Below, piece after piece: positions 1 through 7,663 of a stretch of 64,000 bases of DNA. The notes under the pieces are model-generated. The model saw nothing but the letters and a program-made list of their open reading frames with translations. It was not told where the DNA came from and did not search any database. The stretch is taken from positions 62,001-126,000 of the forward strand of contig NZ_JAMXOF010000002.1 in NCBI RefSeq assembly GCF_024055595.1, given 5' to 3'. The DNA is from Mucilaginibacter aurantiaciroseus. Its GTDB lineage: Bacteria > Bacteroidota > Bacteroidia > Sphingobacteriales > Sphingobacteriaceae. Position 1 is the stretch's first letter; each line of letters begins with the position of its first letter. Both the position numbers and the translations under genes were made by a program.

Positions 1-776
1 TGCGCGGAAAGTAAGGCTGTTGGCGACGCGTATTTACGTGTCATAAAACCGGCCAATACTTTGGTGGTAATTTTATTTTGAGCAAAGGCTTCAGCTTTGG
101 TAGCGGCGGTTGATATGTAACCAACTTCGGCTTCTAGTGTGCCGCGTTGCAGGATGTTTTGCAGGTTGCCAAAAGCTTCCTTGCTGCGGGCGGCGTTTGG
201 TTGTAATTGTAAAAACCGGCTTAAACCAAGCACGGCATCGGCACGTTTATTTTCGTGGAAGGTAACCAGCGCGTACATCCTGATACTACCTGTATCCATC
301 GAGTCACGCTTTATGGCGCTTATAAAACTTTGTTCCGCATCGGGGTAAAGTTTGCTGCGGTATTGTACAATGCCCAGGTTATAATAAATGCGCTGGTTAG
401 TGCTATCCGTTTTAATGCCGTTTCTGTAAGCCTCAATAGCTTTAGGCAGTTGTTTGGAGTTACCGTAAATACTGCCCATTAAACTGTATGATGCGGCAGT
501 AAGCGTAACGCTGGCGTTTGCTTTGATAGATTTTTCGAGATAGGGCAAACCATCCGGCCCTTTGCCGCTGCTAAACAAGCCTAAGGCCATTTCATAATTG
601 GCGCGGGCGTTATCAGGTTCGGCAGTTAAGGCGGCTTTATACTTTTCTATCGCGGCAGTATATTGCTTATGGCGGTACAACTGCTGGCCTTCTTTAGTAA
701 GGCCGGCTGCATCCTGGGCGGAGGAAATGCCTGTTGCTGCTATCAGGAAGAATAGTGTGCTGACTAAAAATCTCAT
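1..776 (-). CDS. TPR-repeat exported protein (3' end missing)
   Basis: The reading frame opens with ATG at 776 and runs off the left edge of the window, so the C-terminus is missing. About 258 residues are visible. The N-terminus is a typical signal peptide (MRFLVSTLFFLIAATGISSA, cleavage probably just after it). The mature part is built from helical pairs of tetratricopeptide type, for example GQQLYRHKQYTAAIEKYKAA and the following ANYEMALGLF segment, giving at least four or five TPR units. TPR arrays mediate protein-protein contacts; an exported one in Bacteroidetes is usually periplasmic or envelope-associated. It is divergent from the serine hydrolase at 886. The specific partner cannot be read from the sequence. 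Confidence 0.8.
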   Translation of the reverse strand, partial: MRFLVSTLFFLIAATGISSAQDAAGLTKEGQQLYRHKQYTAAIEKYKAALTAEPDNARANYEMALGLFSSGKGPDGLPYLEKSIKANASVTLTAASYSLMGSIYGNSKQLPKAIEAYRNGIKTDSTNQRIYYNLGIVQYRSKLYPDAEQSFISAIKRDSMDTGSIRMYALVTFHENKRADAVLGLSRFLQLQPNAARSKEAFGNLQNILQRGTLEAEVGYISTAATKAEAFAQNKITTKVLAGFMTRKYASPTALLSA

Positions 777-885
777 TTTTAAAGTTACCAATTTAACATT
801 GTTGAAACATTAAGCAAAATTTAATCTTTTACCACTTAGATAATTTTTAATTTTCGCCTTTCGTTTTGTGATTGATTTTTTACCT

Positions 886-2097
886 ATGAGACAAGTGTGC
901 ACAACTGTCATTTCCCTTGCTTTTTCTTTACTTTCTTTGTCCTCTTGTTCTCGCGGAAAGGGCGACAATAAATCAGGCATCGCCGATAACGGCAAACCTT
1001 TTAATACAACAGAGCTTCTTAAATACGACCCTGCAAAAGGCGACAAAAAGATAGAAGAGTTTATGGAGCACCTGCACAAGGTAAGTGGCTTTAATGGCAA
1101 TATACTTGTAGCAAAAAAAGGTAAAATTGTTTACGAAGGAGCATTTGGCTGGGCTAACCACTTAACCCGCGATAGCCTGAAATTAGGCTCGCAGTTCGAA
1201 CTGGCATCGGTAACCAAAACCATGACAGGTACTGCAATTATGCAGCTTTGGGAAAAAGGGAAGATCAAACTCGATCAAAATGTAAAAGATTTCTTTCCGG
1301 ATTTTCCGTACGATGGGGTCACCATTCGCCTGTTGCTTACCCACCGCAGCGGTATGATGAATTATGTATATTTTTTGGATAATATTTACCGCAGCCAGCA
1401 TTTAAACCAGAAAAAGGGCGTTACCAATAAAGAAACCATGGCGCTAATAGCACAGTACAAGCCCGCGCGTTTTAACAAACCAAACGCAAGCTTTTTATAC
1501 AACAACAGCAACTTTATGGTGCTGGGCGCTATCATAGAAAAAGTAACCGGCATGAGCTACGCCGATTACATGAAAGAAAATATTTTTAAACCTGCGGGGA
1601 TGACGCATACCGCCGTTTACTCTAAAGCGGTTTATGATAAGATCCCGGTTGATGTTGTTGGGCACGATCGCAACAGCTGGAGATATTCGGTAGCGCAAAA
1701 CTTTTTAGACGGCCCGGTGGGCGATAAAGGCGTTTACAGCACCGTTGCCGACCTGTATGTTTTTGACCAGGCACTTAAGGCCGGCCGTTTAATAAAGCAA
1801 GCCACACAAGATTCTGCCTATACAGATCGTAACCCGATGGTACGCGGGCACTTTAATTATGGTTACGGCTGGCGTTTGTTTACCAGCCCGGGCCAGAAGG
1901 TAGTTTACCACACGGGCTGGTGGCACGGTTTCCGCCATATATTTTTACGAGATATGAAAAACGATGTCACCATTGTTTTGTTAGGTAATGTAGTAAACGG
2001 TAGCTTGCTTCACCTGGATGACTTGTTTAAAATGACAGGCATGCCGGTAGTGCGCAAAGGAGCCTACAATGGGGCAGGCGATACCGCGGAGGATTAA
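886..2097 (+). CDS. Serine hydrolase lipoprotein, beta-lactamase class C/PBP fold
   Basis: 403 residues. It carries the three signatures of the class C beta-lactamase/D-Ala-D-Ala peptidase family: SVTK (SxxK, nucleophile about residue 108), YNN (YxN, about 205) and HTG (K/HTG box, about 341, in HTGWWHG). A GTG at 868 is in frame, but I chose the ATG at 886 because it places a lipobox (LSSC, Cys21) at the end of a compact signal peptide; the product is therefore probably an outer-membrane or periplasmic lipoprotein. Family members are peptidases, esterases or beta-lactamases; the sequence does not decide which. The gene stands alone between the divergent TPR gene and the ybaB-type gene. Confidence 0.88.
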   Translation: MRQVCTTVISLAFSLLSLSSCSRGKGDNKSGIADNGKPFNTTELLKYDPAKGDKKIEEFMEHLHKVSGFNGNILVAKKGKIVYEGAFGWANHLTRDSLKLGSQFELASVTKTMTGTAIMQLWEKGKIKLDQNVKDFFPDFPYDGVTIRLLLTHRSGMMNYVYFLDNIYRSQHLNQKKGVTNKETMALIAQYKPARFNKPNASFLYNNSNFMVLGAIIEKVTGMSYADYMKENIFKPAGMTHTAVYSKAVYDKIPVDVVGHDRNSWRYSVAQNFLDGPVGDKGVYSTVADLYVFDQALKAGRLIKQATQDSAYTDRNPMVRGHFNYGYGWRLFTSPGQKVVYHTGWWHGFRHIFLRDMKNDVTIVLLGNVVNGSLLHLDDLFKMTGMPVVRKGAYNGAGDTAED

Positions 2098-2103
2098 ACT
2101 TCG

Positions 2104-2216
2104 GATGTGCAGATGCGTGGATATGCAGATGCAAATGAAGAAATTGATTAAATATTAACCCGGATAAGCAAATATCTGCACATACGCACATTTGCATATC
2201 CGCACATTTGAAACAC
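2104..2216. repeat. Degenerate inverted repeat, GCACATTTGCATATCC type
   Basis: Between the hydrolase and the YbaB gene, short words built on GTGCAGATGC/GGATATGCAGATGC (2105-2135) recur in inverted form as ATATCTGCACATACGCACAT and TGCATATCCGCACATTTG (2170-2212). The spacer therefore folds into an imperfect hairpin and looks like a simple dispersed repeat rather than a gene. It ends five bases before the ATG at 2218. Confidence 0.45.
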
Positions 2217-2217
2217 C

Positions 2218-2532
2218 ATGTTTGATAAATTAATGGAAGCCCAGCAAAAAGCTGGCGAAGTAAAACAACGTTTGGATGCCATTACTGTAACAGGTACTGC
2301 CGAAGGCGGAAAGATCACCGTAAAGTCAAATGGTAATAAAGTTATACAATCTGTTACCATAGATGCCGACTTTTACAAAGACGCCGATAAGGAAGAGCTT
2401 GAAGAGCTTTTGGTAGTTGCCATAAACAAGGCAATTGAACAAGCCGAAAACCTTAGCCAAATCGAAATGGCCGCCATGACCCAGGCTATGCTTGGTGGGA
2501 TGGGTGGCTTAGGCAACTTATTTGGCAAATAA
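2218..2532 (+). CDS. YbaB/EbfC family nucleoid-associated protein
   Basis: 104 residues starting MFDKLMEAQQKAGEVKQRLD. Length and pattern match the YbaB/EbfC family: an N-terminal amphipathic helix, a three-stranded sheet (ITVKSNGNKVIQSVTIDADF) and C-terminal helices, followed by a Gly/Met-rich tail (QAMLGGMGGLGNLFGK). Family members are dimers with a tweezer shape that bind DNA non-specifically, often encoded near dnaX/recR, which is not the case here. It is followed after 27 bp by the metallo-hydrolase gene in the same direction, so the two may be co-transcribed. Confidence 0.9.
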   Translation: MFDKLMEAQQKAGEVKQRLDAITVTGTAEGGKITVKSNGNKVIQSVTIDADFYKDADKEELEELLVVAINKAIEQAENLSQIEMAAMTQAMLGGMGGLGNLFGK

Positions 2533-2559
2533 GCTATATTACATTTAAGACACAATACT

Positions 2560-3237
2560 ATGAAATTTACATATTATGGCCAGTCGACCATTGAGTTGGT
2601 TGCCAATGGTAAAACATTGCTTTTCGATCCGTTCATCACGCCAAACGAACTTGCTAAACACATTGATGTTAACGGCTTGAAGCCAGATTATATCCTGGTA
2701 TCGCACGGGCACGGCGACCACGTTGCCGACTTAGTAACCATTGCAAAAAGCAGCGGCGCAAAAGTTATTTGCATTGCCGAAATTGCGGGTTGGTTAGGCA
2801 AACAAGGTGTAGATAATGTACACGGCATGAACATAGGCGGGGGCTTTAATTTTGATTTTGGCCGCGTTAAAATGGTAAACGCTGTACATTCAAGTACTAT
2901 GCCTGATGGTTCTGCAGGTGGTAACCCGGCAGGTTTCCTAATCTATTCGGGAGGTAAAGTAATTTACTTTGCAGGCGATACAGCGCTTACTTACGATATG
3001 AAGTTACTGGCTGATGAGAACCTGGATTGGGCCTTATTACCAATTGGGGATAACTACACCATGGGTGCCGATGATGCTATTAAAGCAGCAGCATTCATCA
3101 ACTGTAAAAACATCATCGGGGTGCATTATGATTCGTTTCCGGTTATTAAAATAGATAAAGATGAAGTTACCGAGAAATTCATTAAAGCCGGCCTTAATCT
3201 AAAGCTGCCTAATGTTGGCGACAGCCTAGATCTGTAA
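2560..3237 (+). CDS. UPF0173-type metal-dependent hydrolase (MBL fold)
   Basis: 225 residues with a metallo-beta-lactamase fold. The metal-binding motif is SHGHGDH (His49, His51, Asp53, His54); further ligand candidates are the AVHSST histidine, the FAGDTA aspartate and GVHYDSF near the C-terminus. Start MKFTYYGQSTIEL and overall length fit the UPF0173/YtkL group of small cytosolic Zn-dependent hydrolases, whose substrate is not established. It lies 27 bp downstream of the YbaB gene and is followed by a strong hairpin terminator, so the pair forms a short operon. Confidence 0.88.
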   Translation: MKFTYYGQSTIELVANGKTLLFDPFITPNELAKHIDVNGLKPDYILVSHGHGDHVADLVTIAKSSGAKVICIAEIAGWLGKQGVDNVHGMNIGGGFNFDFGRVKMVNAVHSSTMPDGSAGGNPAGFLIYSGGKVIYFAGDTALTYDMKLLADENLDWALLPIGDNYTMGADDAIKAAAFINCKNIIGVHYDSFPVIKIDKDEVTEKFIKAGLNLKLPNVGDSLDL

Positions 3238-3255
3238 TCATTTCTTAGGTTATAC

Positions 3256-3297
3256 AACAAAAATGCCCTGCGGTTTTCGCGGGTCATTTTTGTTACA
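3256..3297 (+). terminator. Rho-independent-type hairpin after the hydrolase gene
   Basis: Arms AACAAAAATG (3256-3265) and CATTTTTGTT (3285-3294) pair perfectly, and an inner CCTGCG/CGCGGG stem continues towards a TTTT loop. The A-rich left arm and T-rich right arm would end transcription from both strands, serving the + operon and, in reverse, the small - strand gene at 3327. Confidence 0.75.
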
Positions 3298-3326
3298 AGA
3301 ATAAAGTGATTAAAGAACTGAAAGAA

Positions 3327-3515
3327 TTACATCTTCATTGCGGTGTCTTTATTCATCATGGTGTCCTTCATCATCTTCTTTTTCATCATTATTTTTTTCT
3401 TTATCGGTTTTTTCTTGGTAGTGTCTTGCTGTATTTGCACCGGCGTTGCCGCAAATGCATTTACACTACCGAAAGAGATGGCGGCAACCGCGATCATACA
3501 GATAGTCTTTTTCAT
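3327..3515 (-). CDS. Small exported Met/Lys-rich protein, function unknown
   Basis: 62 residues. Residues 1-22 are a clean signal peptide (MKKTICMIAVAAISFGSVNA with an AFA-type cleavage site). The mature peptide of about 40 residues is extremely biased: four KK/KKK clusters and nine or ten methionines arranged in KKIMMKKKMMKDTMM and NKDTAMKM. No known domain is visible. Met-rich periplasmic segments can bind copper or silver, and Lys-rich ones can bind anionic polymers, but neither is shown here. It is convergent with the hydrolase gene and lies downstream-facing between two terminator-like regions; its own upstream region (3516-3586) is AT-rich. Confidence 0.65.
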   Translation of the reverse strand: MKKTICMIAVAAISFGSVNAFAATPVQIQQDTTKKKPIKKKIMMKKKMMKDTMMNKDTAMKM

Positions 3516-3586
3516 AATAAGTTAATTTAGTTTTTTAGCTTTTTAATTAAACCGTATTAACTCAAAATTATTGCGCTATCTTTTAA

Positions 3587-4849
3587 TTAAATAACTGTGC
3601 CACTTGGTATTATGGCTCTTTTTTTAATAATCACAATGCCATCGGTAACCGTATATGTCGGAAAATCGCCATCGGGCAAAGGTTCGCCGCAGTTTATTTT
3701 TACATCATCACCTATATAAGTATTTTTGTCGATGATGGCATTTTTGATGCAGCACCTGTCACCAATACCCATAATAGGTTGGTTGTTTTCTTTAGCTATC
3801 GCAATCTCTTCCAGCGTTTGATAATTATCGCTACCCATTACATAACAGCTTTCTATTTCGCTTGCTACGCCAATACGGGTACGGATGCCAATAATAGCGT
3901 GGATAATGTGCGAGGCATTGATAATACATCCATCGGCAATAATAGAGCGATCTATCAATGTACCCGAAATTTTAGTTGGCGGCAACATGCGTGCGCGGGT
4001 ATAAATATGGTTTTTGTCGAACAGGTTAAACTGCGGGATATCATCGGTAAGGCCAAGGTTAGCATCAAAGAATGATGGGATAGTACCGATATCTGTCCAA
4101 TAACCCTCGTATTGATAACTTACCACTTTGTGGCCTTTGATAGATTGCGGGATGATTTCTTTACCAAAATCGGTATACTCGTTTCCTTCCAGCAATTCGT
4201 ATAACAGGCTTTTGTTAAATATGTAAATACCCATAGATGCCAGGTAGATCCGGCCCTGCGCTTTCATCTCATCGCTTACATCAGAAACCAAGTTTTCGAA
4301 ACCACTCTTTGGCTTCTCTACAAATGAAGTGATCAGGCTGTCCGAATCTGTCTTCAGGATGCCAAAGCCGGGTACATCACTAACATTTACCGGGATGGTA
4401 GCGATTGATATATCAGCTTTTTTATCGATGTGCTGTTGTATCATTTCCTCAAAATCCATTTGGTACAATTGGTCACCAGATAGGATCAGTACATACTCAA
4501 AATCGTGCGTAGCCAGGTGGTGCAGGCTCTGCCTAACCGCATCTGCCGTGCCCTGGAACCAACCACCGCTTGTAGGCGTTTGCTCGGCGGCCAAAATATC
4601 AACAAATGCCTTGCTGAACGTGCTAAAATGGTAAGTGTTTTTAATGTGCTTATTAAGCGAAGCTGAGTTAAATTGCGTTAAAACAAATATACGATTGATG
4701 CCGGAGTGCAAACAGTTTGAAATGGGAATATCCACCAAACGATATTTACCAGCAATTGGCACTGCCGGTTTTGAACGGGTTTGTGTAAGTGGCGCCAAAC
4801 GGCTGCCCTGGCCGCCTCCAAGCACAATACTGATTACTTTTGATGTCAT
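3587..4849 (-). CDS. glgC: Glucose-1-phosphate adenylyltransferase
   Basis: 420 residues, the usual GlgC length. It makes ADP-glucose from glucose-1-phosphate and ATP, the first committed step of bacterial glycogen synthesis, in the cytosol. The N-terminal nucleotidyltransferase domain shows LGGGQGSRLAPLT, RSKPAVPIAGKYRLVDIPIS and the GTADAVRQS segment; FVEKP is the sugar-phosphate region; the C-terminus has hexapeptide-like beta-helix repeats (GTLIDRSIIADGCIINAS). The start overlaps the stop of glgA by four bases (ATGA), so translation is probably coupled. Allosteric control is known for the family but cannot be predicted here. Confidence 0.95.
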   Translation of the reverse strand: MTSKVISIVLGGGQGSRLAPLTQTRSKPAVPIAGKYRLVDIPISNCLHSGINRIFVLTQFNSASLNKHIKNTYHFSTFSKAFVDILAAEQTPTSGGWFQGTADAVRQSLHHLATHDFEYVLILSGDQLYQMDFEEMIQQHIDKKADISIATIPVNVSDVPGFGILKTDSDSLITSFVEKPKSGFENLVSDVSDEMKAQGRIYLASMGIYIFNKSLLYELLEGNEYTDFGKEIIPQSIKGHKVVSYQYEGYWTDIGTIPSFFDANLGLTDDIPQFNLFDKNHIYTRARMLPPTKISGTLIDRSIIADGCIINASHIIHAIIGIRTRIGVASEIESCYVMGSDNYQTLEEIAIAKENNQPIMGIGDRCCIKNAIIDKNTYIGDDVKINCGEPLPDGDFPTYTVTDGIVIIKKRAIIPSGTVI

Positions 4850-6270
4850 ATCTTAGGAATTAAACTTTCATACAGGTTTATATATTCTTTTGCCGAGCGG
4901 TCCCACGAAAAATCGAGGTTCATCATGCGTTTGCGTAAGGTTTGCATTTTGCGGGTGTCTTTGTACAATACAACCGCGCGGGTGATGGATACGCATATAT
5001 CATCTACCGTTACATTGTCAAAGCGTATGCCGTAACCGTTTTCGTCGCTAAAATCAATCACGGTATCTTTTAAACCGCCGGTGTTGCGCACTATGGGCAT
5101 TGTGCCGTAACGCATGGAGTACATTTGGTTTAAGCCACACGGCTCTACGCGCGATGGCATCAGCAGGAAATCGGCTCCGGCGTATATTAAATGCGCCAGC
5201 GACTCGTCATACCCAATAAATACATTGCAGTTTTGAGGGTACAGCTGCTTCAATAAATTCAGCGAAATTTCGGTAGCGCCGTCACCCGCACCCAGTATCA
5301 GGAAGTTTACTTTATCGCCATGTTCTTTGATGCTTTTTTCGATGGCTGCAGGCAGCTGGTCTGACCCTTTTTCGACCACTAAACGACCTATAAACGCTAT
5401 TAAAGGCTTATCAACAGACAAGCCGAAACGCACGCATAAGATTTCTTTATTTTTCTGTTTACCCTTTGCAACTGTTGTGGCATTAAAGTGCTCGGGTAGC
5501 ATCGGGTCGGTTTCGGCATTCCAAACTTCAGTATCAATACCGTTGATGATGCCTACACCTTTGTCGCGCTCTACATAGAAAAGGTATTCTAACCCGTTAG
5601 AGCTGATGCTTAATTCCTGCAAATAACTTGGCGATACGGTTGTGAACCTCCAGCAGCATTTTACTGCGGATGCCAGTGGGTTAATACCGCCGTTCCAGTC
5701 CAAGAGACCAGTTTTGTAAAAATCGATCTCGGGCAGGTAATGCAAATTATCCCAGCCAAAAGCACCGTGGTATTGTCCGTTATGGATGGTGAAAACAGTT
5801 GGGATATTTGACAGCCTGCGATACAAATAAGAATTATAAATCAGGAAAGGCACCAGGCCCGAGTGGTGGTCATGGCAATGTATGAGGTCCGGCGTTTGGC
5901 CGCTCCAGTTTATCCAATCCAGAAAGCAGATCTGGAAGGCCAGGAATTGTTCCTTTTCATCCGGGTAGCTGTAAATATTTTCACGGTCGAGCAAGCCGGG
6001 GATCTTTACCAGGTATAACTCAAAACCAAGCTTATCAGTTTGTTCTTTTAAAATCTCAAAATAGATCCTGCGGGTGCCCAGCAGCGTAGTGCCCTGGAAA
6101 ACAACATCAAACAAGTTTTCGTGAACAAATTTGCGATTATAAAAAGGCATCACAACGGCGGCTTGCAACCCTGCCAGGTTTTGATATTTTGGCAGCGCGC
6201 CAACCACGTCGGCAAGGCCCCCAACTTTAGCAATGGGATAGCATTCGGCACTTAAGTGAAAAATTCTCAT
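4846..6270 (-). CDS. glgA: Glycogen synthase (ADP-glucose type)
   Basis: 474 residues, GT5 family. It transfers glucose from ADP-glucose to growing alpha-1,4-glucan. The N-terminal KVGGLADVVGALPK motif binds ADP-glucose; the C-terminal Rossmann half has FIGRLVVEKGSDQL and the ADFLLMPSRVEPCGLNQMY motif with the catalytic-region glutamate, followed by GTMPIVRNTGGLKDTV. It is the first gene of a two-gene operon with glgC. No branching enzyme or phosphorylase lies within this window, so the remaining glycogen genes must be elsewhere. Confidence 0.95.
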   Translation of the reverse strand: MRIFHLSAECYPIAKVGGLADVVGALPKYQNLAGLQAAVVMPFYNRKFVHENLFDVVFQGTTLLGTRRIYFEILKEQTDKLGFELYLVKIPGLLDRENIYSYPDEKEQFLAFQICFLDWINWSGQTPDLIHCHDHHSGLVPFLIYNSYLYRRLSNIPTVFTIHNGQYHGAFGWDNLHYLPEIDFYKTGLLDWNGGINPLASAVKCCWRFTTVSPSYLQELSISSNGLEYLFYVERDKGVGIINGIDTEVWNAETDPMLPEHFNATTVAKGKQKNKEILCVRFGLSVDKPLIAFIGRLVVEKGSDQLPAAIEKSIKEHGDKVNFLILGAGDGATEISLNLLKQLYPQNCNVFIGYDESLAHLIYAGADFLLMPSRVEPCGLNQMYSMRYGTMPIVRNTGGLKDTVIDFSDENGYGIRFDNVTVDDICVSITRAVVLYKDTRKMQTLRKRMMNLDFSWDRSAKEYINLYESLIPKI

Positions 6271-6500
6271 TCGGGATTATATGATGGTTAAGGTACTAAA
6301 CATTTATCCAAATGAACAAACACATAATTTGAAAAATGTGTTTAAAAAAGTGATATTATTTAATCAGAAATGCAGCTTAATTACAATTAATGTATTAATG
6401 CTAATTGCAGAGTAGCGTTTATTGTTAAATTGTTAAAGGTTTGGGGGTCAAGAGCGGGTGGAGTGAAGTGCGGGGAGTGGAGGGAAATATTAGAAACATA

Positions 6501-6607
6501 TGGCGTTCCCGTTAGCCAACGGGCGGGCTATCCACTGCAACTCCTCATTCCGGCCTGCTGGTTGAAGCAGCCCCGCATTCCGGGGTTTCCGCTGCTAACC
6601 CTAACGC
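6501..6607 (+). repeat. Structured dispersed repeat, copy 1
   Basis: A 107-bp stretch in the 555-bp gene-free gap 6271-6825. It matches, in inverse orientation, 20386-20487. Shared blocks are CAACTCCTCATTCC, a hairpin built on CTGCT/AGCAG, CATTCCGGGGTTTCC and CCCTAACGC. The block order and the outer GGCGTT...AACGC closure are conserved while loops differ, which suggests selection for folding. The rest of the gap is AT-rich with no supported gene; a 64-codon open frame here simply reads through the repeat. Confidence 0.65.
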
Positions 6608-6825
6608 ATTTTTCTGAACCATGATTTTTAGGATTTAAGGATTGCTATGATTTCTTTTGAAAAAACGTTGGTTAACTACCAGAAATGTTCACGTTCACGT
6701 TTATGAATACACCAAAAATTTCCGTAAATCCTCATAATCAATTACTTGAAGTTTTAACTGCTGACACAACAGCGCCACCACTTAGTATCTATAAATTCAT
6801 ATATAACTTGAATGACCTCATAGTT

Positions 6826-7659
6826 TTATTTTAACATAAACCACGCATACCCGCCAATCTTATTGTACTCTTTAGGAACAGTGGTGATCAGTTTCCGCTT
6901 TTGAGGATCGAGTTCGTCACCGTAATGATGAACCACATAAAATTTCTTTCTTGTTTCATTTACAGGATAAATGTATTCAAGAGTATCAAGCTTTACACCG
7001 TTCCATTTATACTTGTATAGCGGTACTTCACCAGGATGGCCGTAATCAACACCTCGTACTAACTTTTCTTTTGGAAAAAAAGAAGGATTTATAAAATCAA
7101 AGTAATTAGAAAACGTATTGTCTTTTTGATATAAATAAACATGGAAATTATTGCGGGCACAACAACCGGAACTTGGATACCAATTAACTACAAAATCGTT
7201 AACCCCGTCTCCGTTAATGTCAGCCACTTTATCACCAATGTAGGTTAAATCTGACCAATCGTCTCGAATTTTCCGAATCATCCTGCCTGTTGGCTCAATT
7301 CGATAAATATACAAGATCATTCTCCAATCTACATGACTTCTCAATATCAAATGGCTTAGATTTTTAGAAAAAAGCTTACCTATACAAATATGAACTGAAA
7401 TAGATGTGTCTTCCCAAAGCCTAAGTTGTTTATTCGCTTGTGTAAGTTTATTGCTCTTGATATATGCAATTGCATCATTAATTACAGATTCATCTTTTAA
7501 ACTATCAAGGTGCCATTCTTTTTTAAGTTTTATCCGCTTTGCAGCGCGATTAAGCCTTGCCGAATCTTTTTTAACTGCTTTACTCTTTTGCAAGGATGAT
7601 CTCTCCGGCTGATGACAACCAAACCAAACAACTACAATCAGCAGAAAAAAGTATCTCAT
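6826..7659 (-). CDS. Lipoprotein of unknown function with FG-GAP-like segment
   Basis: 277 residues. Start MRYFFLLIVVVWFGC gives a short signal peptide with a lipobox Cys at residue 15, so the protein is probably lipid-anchored. After a Lys/Arg-rich linker the middle part contains VADINGDGVNDFVVNWY, a DxNxDGxxD calcium-binding-like loop typical of FG-GAP/VCBS blades, followed by SSGCCARNN. The rest resembles no family I recognise. The gene ends nowhere near another lipoprotein; it starts 5 bp after the polA stop and might be transcribed from the polA promoter. Confidence 0.75.
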   Translation of the reverse strand: MRYFFLLIVVVWFGCHQPERSSLQKSKAVKKDSARLNRAAKRIKLKKEWHLDSLKDESVINDAIAYIKSNKLTQANKQLRLWEDTSISVHICIGKLFSKNLSHLILRSHVDWRMILYIYRIEPTGRMIRKIRDDWSDLTYIGDKVADINGDGVNDFVVNWYPSSGCCARNNFHVYLYQKDNTFSNYFDFINPSFFPKEKLVRGVDYGHPGEVPLYKYKWNGVKLDTLEYIYPVNETRKKFYVVHHYGDELDPQKRKLITTVPKEYNKIGGYAWFMLK

Positions 7660-7663
7660 TACC

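Noticed and set aside
868..885. GTG start for the serine hydrolase
   Set aside because: Using it would put seven residues ahead of a good lipoprotein signal; the ATG at 886 gives the standard lipobox distance.
6430..6624. 64-codon open frame in the gap before the lipoprotein gene
   Set aside because: It reads straight through the dispersed repeat at 6501-6607 and has no start signal or family match.
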